A stretch of 5,143 nt of DNA from Vibrio madracius. Lineage in GTDB: Bacteria; Pseudomonadota; Gammaproteobacteria; Enterobacterales; Vibrionaceae. This document shows, piece by piece, positions 1 to 5,143 of this stretch (positions are counted from its first letter, which is position 1; each line of letters starts with the position of its first letter). The notes beneath the pieces are model-generated. The model worked only from the letters and a program-made list of their open reading frames with translations, did not search any database and was not told the origin of the DNA. Position numbers and translations under genes: made by a program. The stretch covers positions 1-5,143 of the forward strand of contig ASHK01000681.1 in assembly GCA_000695745.1 (NCBI GenBank). The letters run 5' to 3'.

Positions 1-997
1 TTTGCGCTTCAATCACTTCAAGAGTATTCATTAACAAAGTGCGAACGGGCTTCAAGATCGCTCGGTATGGTTCATGTTGTTCACCAGCAAGCTCACGAAC
101 GTGGTCGTTACATTTCACCATGGAGAGTTCAGTGATGAGCTCTTGGAGATCCTTGAGGTAAAGCTCAGCGGCCTTCCAGCGCGATAATAGCATCACTTCA
201 CGGGTAATGCTGTGGGTAACAAAGGGGTTACCATCTCGGTCGCCGCCCATCCATGATGAGAAATGCACAGGGCGCGCATCAATGGGTAAACCTTCACCAA
301 GGAAGCCTTTGAGTTTCTCATCAAATTCACGCAAGAATTCAGGTACGGCTTCCCATAGGGAGTTTTCAACCACGGCAAAGCCCCATTTGGCTTCATCAAG
401 TGGCGTCGGGCGCTGTTGACGAATCACATCAGAATGCCAGCTTTGGGCAATCAATTGTTCTAAACGGCGTTCGGTTCTTTTGCGTTCTTTTTCTGAAAGT
501 TCGTTCAACTCAAGTTTGGATAGGCACTCGTTGATCTTCACTAGTTTGTTGATCATGGTGCGACGAGTAATTTCAGTAGGGTGTGCCGTCAGTACTAATT
601 CGATGTTAAGCGCGCGAACTGCTTGTGCACTATCGAGTTTGCTGATGTTTTCTTGGCTTAGTTTTGAAAAAAGTGACGAAATAGGATCCGGTTCACACAC
701 ATCGGCTTCACAGCTGCGTGATATGGTGTGGTATTGATCGGCGATATTAGTCAAATTTAGAAATTGGTTGAATGCGCGAGCTACGGGAGTGAGTTGCTCA
801 TTCGGCAGGTTGGTAATTTCTTCGATTAGTAATTCACGATCGGCTTCATTGCCAGCACGCACAACGGATTTGGAAAGCTTACGAATTTTCTCTACTTTCG
901 CGAGAATCTCCTCTCCATGCGCTTCCTTGATGGTATTACCCAACAAGTGCCCTAGCATCCTAACATTGCTCTTCAATGGGGCATATTTTTCGTTCAT
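1..997 (-). CDS. ppc: Phosphoenolpyruvate carboxylase, N-terminal part (runs off left edge)
   Basis: Ppc is a cytosolic homotetramer that adds bicarbonate to phosphoenolpyruvate to give oxaloacetate. This refills the TCA cycle and feeds the aspartate family, including the aspartate used by ArgG. Seen: 332 codons without a stop from ATG at 997, starting [11 protein letters not shown], as in enterobacterial and Vibrio Ppc. The catalytic-histidine motif TAHPTE lies at residues 137-142 (His139, equivalent to E. coli His138). The family segments [15 protein letters not shown] and GGDRDGNP (251-258) follow in the same frame. The family is about 880 aa, so roughly 38% is present; the C-terminal active-site motifs lie outside. 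The start is chosen by homology and an AGGA Shine-Dalgarno 5 nt upstream. An in-frame ATG at 1030 would add 11 residues. The gene lies downstream of argE on the same strand, but a separate promoter is plausible. Confidence 0.96.
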   Translation of the reverse strand, partial: MNEKYAPLKSNVRMLGHLLGNTIKEAHGEEILAKVEKIRKLSKSVVRAGNEADRELLIEEITNLPNEQLTPVARAFNQFLNLTNIADQYHTISRSCEADVCEPDPISSLFSKLSQENISKLDSAQAVRALNIELVLTAHPTEITRRTMINKLVKINECLSKLELNELSEKERKRTERRLEQLIAQSWHSDVIRQQRPTPLDEAKWGFAVVENSLWEAVPEFLREFDEKLKGFLGEGLPIDARPVHFSSWMGGDRDGNPFVTHSITREVMLLSRWKAAELYLKDLQELITELSMVKCNDHVRELAGEQHEPYRAILKPVRTLLMNTLEVIEAQ

Positions 998-1002
998 AGT
1001 CG

Positions 1003-1006
1003 TCCT
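1003..1006 (-). promoter_or_regulatory. Ribosome binding site of ppc
   Basis: On the minus strand AGGA lies 5 nt before the ATG at 997, supporting that start. A competing AAGGA at 1034-1038 lies only 3 nt before an in-frame ATG at 1030. The homology-based start at 997 is preferred because Ppc proteins normally begin MNE. Confidence 0.6.
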
Positions 1007-1049
1007 GCCTTGTAATTTAACTACATCCATTATTCCTTCTCAGCCTCAC

Positions 1050-1079
1050 AATCTAGCTAAAAATGCTAGTGCGAGTCAA
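1050..1079 (-). promoter_or_regulatory. Candidate sigma-70 promoter for ppc
   Basis: Read on the minus strand, TTGACT (1074-1079, 5 of 6 to the -35 consensus) is followed after 18 nt by TAGATT (1050-1055, 4 of 6 to the -10 consensus). Transcription would start near 1043, giving a leader of about 45 nt before ppc. A perfect 5-bp inverted repeat (CTAGC 1053-1057 with GCTAG 1065-1069) covers much of the spacer and overlaps the -10. It could be an operator, or simply chance in AT-rich DNA. The call rests on pattern only. Confidence 0.4.
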
Positions 1080-1165
1080 ATAAAGTAAACCAAGTTTGCG
1101 ATTATCGTGTTGGCACGAAATCCGCACACTTAGTGAACTTTATTCATTGAATTGTTGAAATTTTA

Positions 1166-1178
1166 TTACAGTTTGTAA
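1166..1178 (-). other. Small AT-rich hairpin just after argE
   Basis: TTACA (1166-1170) and TGTAA (1174-1178) form a perfect 5-bp inverted repeat with a 3-nt loop, directly after the argE stop. On the minus strand it is followed by an A/T-rich stretch but no clean T tract. At most it is a weak terminator, and read-through from argE into ppc remains possible. Confidence 0.2.
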
Positions 1179-1179
1179 G

Positions 1180-2319
1180 TCACTCGAAACAATACTGGCG
1201 TATAGATTTAGCCAAAATATTGATGGCTGGATCGATAAACTCGAAGCTTAAAAACTCATCAGGTTGATGGGCTTGGTCAATGGAACCTGGCCCAAGTACT
1301 AAAGTTGGACACAACTGCTGCAAGAAAGGGGCTTCTGTGCAGTAGTTCACGGTTTCTGACGAGGTTTCACACAGCGCTTCCATACCGCCAACAAATGGAT
1401 GATGGTGATCGCACTCATAACCTGGAATGGGTTCATGTAAGGCAGTGATAGATAATCTGCCCGGCCATTTGGCTTCAACCTCTTTTAATGCATCACGCAA
1501 TAAATTATCTAAGCCATCTAGACTAATGCCTGGCAAGGGTCTGACGTCGTAATGCAGCTCACAGCAACCACAAATTCGGTTGGCACTGTCTCCGCCATGA
1601 ATATGACCAAGGTTGAGGGTTGGACTAGGAATCGCAAATCCTGGGTGATGGTACTCTTTAATCAAACGGTCACGCAGCTTCATCATAGCAAATAACACTT
1701 CGTGCATGATTTCAATGGCATTAACGCCAAGCGCTGGGTCTGACGAGTGACCCGATTTGCCAGTAACACGTATCGCATTCGCAACGTGGCCTTTGTGACC
1801 ACGGATGGGCACTAAGCTGGTTGGTTCGCCAATGATGCAATAATCCGGTTTGAACGGTGCATTTTCGGTAAAGTGACGCGCACCTAACATTGTCGTCTCT
1901 TCATCACACGTGGCTAGCACATAAAGAGGCTTGGTCTGTTTACTCCAATCAATCTTCTTAACCGCTTCGTAGATGAAGGCGAAAAAGCCCTTCATATCCG
2001 CTGTTCCTAATCCGTAGAATCGATTGTTGGCTTCAGTCAATTCGTGAGGGTTAAAGCTCCAGCGACCCTCATCATAAGGAACGGTATCACTGTGACCCGC
2101 TAAAAGTAAGCCGCCCTCACCATCGCCCTTCTTGGCTATCATATTGAATTTATTGGGTTCAACCTCGATCACTTCAACATCAAAGCCGAGATCTTTCATC
2201 CAAGTTGCCAGCTTTTCGATGACTTTTGCATTGCCATGATCCCAGCTAGGGTCGGTGGAGCTGATCGAAGGAGTGCTAATGAGGCCTTTATAGACCTCTA
2301 AAAAACTGGGTAATTGCAT
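1180..2319 (-). CDS. argE: N-acetylornithine deacetylase (ArgE), complete
   Basis: ArgE is a cytosolic zinc hydrolase (M20 metallopeptidase family). It removes the acetyl group from N2-acetylornithine to give ornithine and acetate, the last step of the linear ornithine pathway. Seen: 379 aa, close to the 383 aa of E. coli ArgE. Metal and catalytic residues are all present: His76 and Asp78 in AGHSDTVP, Asp108 in GTADMKG, Glu140 and Glu141 in CDEET, Glu165 in GEPTS and His351 in DQAHQPDE. These keep a constant offset of 4 from the E. coli positions I recall. GKSGHSSDP (about 187-195) marks the start of the lid/dimerisation domain inserted in the catalytic domain. ATG at 2319 fits the family N-terminus, with only a weak GAAG Shine-Dalgarno. 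It is transcribed divergently from argC, across a region with ArgR boxes. DapE is the main look-alike, but length, motifs and context favour ArgE. Confidence 0.96.
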   Translation of the reverse strand: MQLPSFLEVYKGLISTPSISSTDPSWDHGNAKVIEKLATWMKDLGFDVEVIEVEPNKFNMIAKKGDGEGGLLLAGHSDTVPYDEGRWSFNPHELTEANNRFYGLGTADMKGFFAFIYEAVKKIDWSKQTKPLYVLATCDEETTMLGARHFTENAPFKPDYCIIGEPTSLVPIRGHKGHVANAIRVTGKSGHSSDPALGVNAIEIMHEVLFAMMKLRDRLIKEYHHPGFAIPSPTLNLGHIHGGDSANRICGCCELHYDVRPLPGISLDGLDNLLRDALKEVEAKWPGRLSITALHEPIPGYECDHHHPFVGGMEALCETSSETVNYCTEAPFLQQLCPTLVLGPGSIDQAHQPDEFLSFEFIDPAINILAKSIRQYCFE

Positions 2320-2364
2320 ATTATCTTCGCTTCTACTGTTGACAGATTAATCTTAAGACGGTAA

Positions 2365-2382
2365 AACACATATTAAATCAAA
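2365..2382. promoter_or_regulatory. Weak second ARG box (ArgR operator)
   Basis: This 18-bp stretch keeps the right half of the ARG box (AATCA against ATTCA) and the A/T centre, but its left half is poor. It is listed because it lies 3 bp from the strong box at 2386-2403, a 21-bp centre-to-centre spacing. Paired ARG boxes bound by the ArgR hexamer in E. coli have this arrangement. Confidence 0.45.
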
Positions 2383-2402
2383 ATTAATGAATAAAAAATC
2401 AA
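2372..2402 (-). promoter_or_regulatory. Weak candidate argE promoter
   Basis: On the minus strand TTGATT (2397-2402) is followed after 19 nt by TTTAAT (2372-2377). The spacing is long and both hexamers are imperfect. The proposed elements fall inside the two ARG boxes, which would explain ArgR control of argE. The region is AT-rich, so chance matches are likely. Confidence 0.25.
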
Positions 2403-2403
2403 T
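2386..2403. promoter_or_regulatory. ARG box (ArgR operator) between argE and argC
   Basis: The 18-mer AATGAATAAAAAATCAAT matches the E. coli ARG box consensus (WNTGAATWWWWATTCANW) at every position but one: A replaces T in the right half. It lies mid-way in the divergent argE-argC spacer, 97 bp before argC and 66 bp before argE. Arginine-bound ArgR sitting here would be expected to repress both directions. It overlaps a TTGATT hexamer on the minus strand (2397-2402) that could be an argE -35. Confidence 0.75.
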
Positions 2404-2430
2404 TAATGACCTTTTTACTATATTTATAGT
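2403..2430 (+). promoter_or_regulatory. Weak candidate promoter of the argCBG operon
   Basis: TATAGT at 2425-2430 matches 5 of 6 bases of the -10 consensus. The best upstream hexamer is TTAATG at 2403-2408 (16-nt spacer), a poor -35. Transcription from here would start near 2436-2437 and give a leader of about 65 nt. TATATT at 2419-2424 is another possible -10. The ARG boxes lie immediately upstream, abutting or overlapping the -35, as expected for a repressed promoter. Confidence 0.3.
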
Positions 2431-2500
2431 CATTAGTTGCCATGTTCATAAACCGATGTCACAAGCCTAGTTCAACAGACTCATTAACGGATGTAGAGAA

Positions 2501-3489
2501 ATGCTGAAAACGACCATTATTGGCGCCACAGGATACACAGGAGCAGAGCTTGCTCTTATGGTCACAAAACACCCTGAACTCACGCTATCAGGTTTGTATG
2601 TATCCGCCAATAGTGTGGATGCTGGTAAGCCGATTTCACAATTACACGGCAAACTCGCAGGTTTGGTAGATATGTCGGTTCAACCCCTAAACGACGTTAA
2701 ACAAGTGGCAAGTGAGTGCGATATTGTTTTCCTTGCCACGGCACATGAAGTCAGTCATGACTTAGCGCCTGAATTTTTAGACCAAGGTTGCCAAGTATTT
2801 GACTTATCAGGTGCTTATCGTGTTAAAGCCGACGATTTTTATACCACGTTCTATGGTTTTGAGCATCAAAATGAAAGCTGGTTGGACAAGGCCGCGTATG
2901 GTTTAGCAGAGTGGAACGCGCAAGAGATTGAACATGCTCAGTTGGTGGCTGTCCCGGGTTGTTACCCAACCGCTTCACAATTGGCCATCAAACCTTTGCT
3001 AGAGGCAGGAATAATTGATACCCAGATGTGGCCTGTCATTAATGCCACCAGTGGCGTGACCGGTGCCGGACGCAAAGCGACGATGACCAATAGTTTCTGT
3101 GAAGTGAGCCTGCAACCATACGGGCTGTTCAATCACAGGCATCAACCAGAGATTGCGACACACTTGGGATGCGAGGTGATTTTTACCCCTCATCTAGGCA
3201 ATTTTAAACGTGGCATCTTGGCGACGATCACGATGAAGCTCAATGAAGGTGTGACGGAAGAGCAAGTGGCAGAGGCATTTGCAACTGCGTATCAGGGCAG
3301 CCTTGTGTACGCGTTAAAGGCAATGCTATTCCAAGAATTCAAGATGTTGAGCACACTCCATTTTGCGACTTAGGTTGGAAGTTGCAGGGTCAACATATCA
3401 TCGTTGTTTCAGCTATTGATAACTTGCTTAAAGGGGCGTCGAGCCAAGCAATGCAGTGCTTAAACATTAAAAATAAATTTGCCAGTTAA
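2501..3489 (+). pseudogene. argC: N-acetyl-gamma-glutamyl-phosphate reductase (ArgC), frameshifted near its 3' end
   Basis: ArgC uses NADPH to reduce N-acetylglutamyl phosphate to N-acetylglutamate semialdehyde, step 3 of ornithine synthesis. Seen: the NADP-binding loop GATGYTGAE (8-16), catalytic Cys154 in VPGCYPT and the HRHQPE motif (212-217) all read from ATG 2501. After Gln265 (AYQ, codon at 3293-3295) homology leaves this frame, which ends at a TAG (3371-3373) as a 290-aa product with 25 unrelated residues. Family sequence continues in the -1 frame as [10 protein letters not shown], then [20 protein letters not shown] and a TAA at 3487-3489. One extra G in the GGG at 3295-3297 would restore 329 aa, against 334 in E. 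coli. The site is not a typical -1 slippery heptamer. A sequencing indel or a recent mutation is therefore more likely than programmed frameshifting. First gene of the argCBG run, 29 nt before argB. Confidence 0.93.
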
Positions 3490-3506
3490 CGGCACTCATC
3501 TAGAGC

Positions 3507-3513
3507 GAGGAAA
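3507..3513 (+). promoter_or_regulatory. Ribosome binding site of argB
   Basis: GAGGAAA lies 5 nt before the ATG at 3519, within the 29-nt argC-argB gap. It fixes the argB start. Confidence 0.6.
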
Positions 3514-3518
3514 GCAGT

Positions 3519-4306
3519 ATGAGTCATCCAAATACGCCATTAGTCATCAAGTTAGGTGGTGCTGCCTTATCTTGCACACAGACGCTGGGTCAGCTATTTG
3601 CAGCGATTTCTAATTATCAAAAACAAGCGCAGCGTGAGATTGTTATTGTTCATGGTGGCGGTTATCTGGTGGATGATTTGATGAAGCAATTAAACCTCCC
3701 AACGATAAAAAAACAAGGGCTGCGCGTGACCCCGTATGAGCACATTCCACTCATTGCTGGAGCACTGGCAGGGACAGCAAACAAGTTGCTTCAAGGTGAC
3801 GCGATTAAAGCGGGCATCAACGCAGTGGGCCTTAGCCTTGCTGATGGTGGTTTGTGTGATGTGACCGAACTGGATCCTGAACTTGGTGCTGTTGGCAGTG
3901 CGAAGCCAGGTAATCCGGCAGTATTGCAAGCTGTGCTCAAATCAGGCGCTTGCCAATCATCAGTTCAATCGGTCTTGATAGCCAAGGTCAGTTGATGAAC
4001 GTCAATGCGGACCAAGCAGCGGTAGCAGTAGCGGGCGCATTGGATGCGGAGTTAGTTTTGCTCTCTGATGTGAGTGGGGTCTTGGACGGTAAAGGCCATC
4101 TATTACCAAGCCTAACTCAACAAGAAGCGGATGCCTTGATTGAAGGTAAAGTGATTACCGATGGCATGATTGTAAAAGTTCAAGCTGCTCTGGAAGCGGC
4201 GAATGATCTTGGTCGCCCGATCGAAGTCGCCACTTGGCGCTATCCGAACAAATTAGTCGACCTGTTTGCTGGTAAAAGTATCGGCACCCAGTTCGTACCC
4301 AATTAA
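3519..4306 (+). pseudogene. argB: Acetylglutamate kinase (ArgB), frameshifted in the middle
   Basis: ArgB phosphorylates N-acetylglutamate with ATP, step 2 of ornithine synthesis (amino acid kinase fold). Seen from ATG 3519: KLGGAAL with Lys11, HGGG (45-48) and the substrate loop GLRVT (68-72). After Ala144 (KSGA, 3948-3950) this frame turns into unrelated residues and stops at TGA 3993-3995, a 158-aa product. Family sequence resumes in the -1 frame at TTG 3950 as LPIISSIG, then NVNADQAA (Asn161, Asp165), LLSDVSG and ITDGMIVK (Lys220), to TAA 4304-4306. One extra T in the TT at 3950-3951 gives 262 aa, against 258 in E. coli, with every catalytic residue at a constant offset of 3. The 158-aa product would lack Asn161, Asp165 and Lys220 and should be inactive alone. 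A sequencing indel or a very recent mutation is likely, as no further decay is seen. Confidence 0.93.
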
Positions 4307-4343
4307 TTTTTTGTAGTAACAGTTATCTGAAGAGTTGAGCAAC

Positions 4344-4374
4344 CCGAGGCACTGACCGCCAAAATCAGGCTCGG
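4344..4374 (+). other. Hairpin in the argB-argG gap
   Basis: CCGAG (4344-4348) pairs with CTCGG (4370-4374), C4350 with G4369, and CTGA (4352-4355) with TCAG (4365-4368). This gives about 10 base pairs with single-base bulges at 4349 and 4351 and a 9-nt loop. It ends 2 nt before the argG Shine-Dalgarno and has no T tract, so it is not a standard terminator. It might stabilise or delimit the argG message, or affect translation initiation. No known RNA family is recognised. Confidence 0.4.
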
Positions 4375-4376
4375 AC

Positions 4377-4382
4377 AAGGAG
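4377..4382 (+). promoter_or_regulatory. Strong ribosome binding site of argG
   Basis: AAGGAG lies 6 nt before the ATG at 4389. It is the best Shine-Dalgarno in the window and fits strong independent initiation of argG after the 82-nt gap. Confidence 0.75.
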
Positions 4383-4388
4383 AGAAAA

Positions 4389-5143
4389 ATGAGCAAACCA
4401 TCTGTAAAAAAAGTTGTTGTAGCCTATTCCGGCGGTCTAGATACGTCAGTCATCATTCCGTGGCTAAAAGAAAACTACGACTGTGAAGTAGTGGCATTTG
4501 TTGCTGATGTTGGTCAGGGTGAAGAAGAATTGATCGGCATTGGAGAAAAAGCCAAAGCATCGGGGGCATCTGAGTGTTATATCGCAGACCTGAAAGAAGA
4601 AATGGTCGCCGATTACATCTATCCGACGCTGAAAACGGGCGCCTACTACGAAGGAAAATACCTGTTAGGCACCTCTATGGCACGTCCGATTATTGCTAAA
4701 GCGCAGGTGGAAGTGGCGCGCAAAGTCGGTGCAGATGCGCTGTGTCACGGCTGTACTGGTAAAGGTAATGATCAAGTGCGTTTTGAAGGTGCATTTGCAG
4801 CACTGGCTCCGGATCTTACGGTGATTGCTCCTTGGCGTGAATGGGATCTTGTGAGTCGTGAAGAGTGTCTAGACTATCTGGCTGAACGTAATATTCCATG
4901 TACCGCATCGCTGACTAAAATTTACTCTCGTGATGCCAACGCATGGCACATCTCTACAGAAGGTGGAGTACTTGAGAGTACTTGGAATGCGCCAAATGAA
5001 GATTGTTGGGTGTGGACGGTCGACCCTGAGCAAGCGCCTAACGAAGCGGAATATGTCACGCTAGAAGTGAAGCAAGGTGAAGTAGTTGGCGTTGACGGGG
5101 AGCAAATGACACCATACAACGCGCTGGTTTATTTGAATGAAAA
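4389..5143 (+). CDS. argG: Argininosuccinate synthase, N-terminal part (runs off right edge)
   Basis: ArgG condenses citrulline with aspartate, using ATP (to AMP and pyrophosphate), to form argininosuccinate, the penultimate arginine step in the cytosol. Seen: 251 codons without a stop. The N-type ATP pyrophosphatase loop YSGGLDTS lies at 13-20. The segment [15 protein letters not shown] (86-100) and [13 protein letters not shown] (121-133), both conserved in the family, contribute to substrate binding. [14 protein letters not shown] (180-193) follows. The family is about 400 aa, so roughly 60% is present and the C-terminal tetramerisation part is missing. It begins 82 nt after argB, with a strong AAGGAG ribosome site. 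It most likely shares the argC promoter, since no convincing promoter is seen in the gap. Unlike argC and argB, its frame is undisturbed. Confidence 0.97.
   Translation, partial: MSKPSVKKVVVAYSGGLDTSVIIPWLKENYDCEVVAFVADVGQGEEELIGIGEKAKASGASECYIADLKEEMVADYIYPTLKTGAYYEGKYLLGTSMARPIIAKAQVEVARKVGADALCHGCTGKGNDQVRFEGAFAALAPDLTVIAPWREWDLVSREECLDYLAERNIPCTASLTKIYSRDANAWHISTEGGVLESTWNAPNEDCWVWTVDPEQAPNEAEYVTLEVKQGEVVGVDGEQMTPYNALVYLNE

Noticed and set aside
193..399. 68-codon open frame on the minus strand
   Set aside because: It is the shifted reading of ppc: the real frame here encodes [13 protein letters not shown] through GGDRDGNPF. Other frames at 207-419, 480-737 and 768-1088 on the plus strand are antisense to ppc and resemble nothing.
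1106..1117. CGTG/CACG hairpin in the argE-ppc gap as a terminator
   Set aside because: The stem is only 4 bp with a 4-nt loop, and there is no T tract on either strand.
1134..1146. ARG-box-like palindrome TGAACTTTATTCA between argE and ppc
   Set aside because: The half-sites TGAA and TTCA are one base too close: the core is 13 bp instead of 14. It lies far upstream of the ppc promoter candidate, so chance is likely.
2344..2353. Perfect palindrome AGATTAATCT in the argE leader
   Set aside because: It is only 10 bp in very AT-rich DNA, with no second copy or known motif, so chance is the simpler reading.
2999..3193. 64-codon open frame antisense to argC
   Set aside because: It is a shadow of the strongly conserved ArgC coding sequence, with no ribosome site. 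The same applies to 2467-2652 and to 3690-3929 (antisense to argB) and 4922-5119 (antisense to argG).
3295..3298. Programmed -1 ribosomal frameshifting in argC, and likewise in argB at 3950
   Set aside because: Neither site has an X XXY YYZ slippery heptamer, an upstream Shine-Dalgarno stimulator or an obvious downstream stem. Known ArgC and ArgB families are read in one frame.
1..5143. Novel system, mobile element or CRISPR array
   Set aside because: Nearly all the sequence is explained by five well-known metabolic genes and short control regions. No transposase, long repeats or spacer array are seen.

Overview
The window is part of the arginine-biosynthesis region of a gammaproteobacterium, most likely a Vibrio or close relative. 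The protein sequences of Ppc, ArgE, ArgC, ArgB and ArgG all look like Vibrionaceae versions. The layout (ppc and argE leftward, argC-argB-argG rightward from a shared control region) is, from memory, the one found in Vibrio chromosomes. This is core metabolism. I see no mobile element, CRISPR array, tRNA, rRNA or defence-type gene, and no undescribed system.

Left part, minus strand: the N-terminal 332 codons of ppc (phosphoenolpyruvate carboxylase) run off the left edge. A 182-bp gap upstream holds a candidate ppc promoter. Next comes a complete argE (acetylornithine deacetylase, 379 aa). The 181 bp between argE and argC (2320-2500) is AT-rich and carries a good match to the ArgR operator (ARG box) with a weaker second box exactly 21 bp away. 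This suggests joint repression of both directions by ArgR and arginine.

Right part, plus strand: argC (N-acetyl-glutamyl-phosphate reductase), argB (N-acetylglutamate kinase), then the first 251 codons of argG (argininosuccinate synthase), which runs off the right edge. argH would be expected beyond the window. ArgB, ArgC and ArgE catalyse steps 2, 3 and 5 of ornithine synthesis. ArgG joins citrulline to aspartate, whose oxaloacetate precursor can come from Ppc.

The notable feature is that argC and argB, as given, are each broken by one apparent missing base in a short homopolymer (about 3295-3297 and 3950-3951). In both genes the downstream part stays fully family-like in the shifted frame. 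Either the sequence carries two small indel errors, or this is a strain with very recent lesions in two consecutive arginine genes. The neighbouring argE is intact and the visible parts of ppc and argG are undisturbed.
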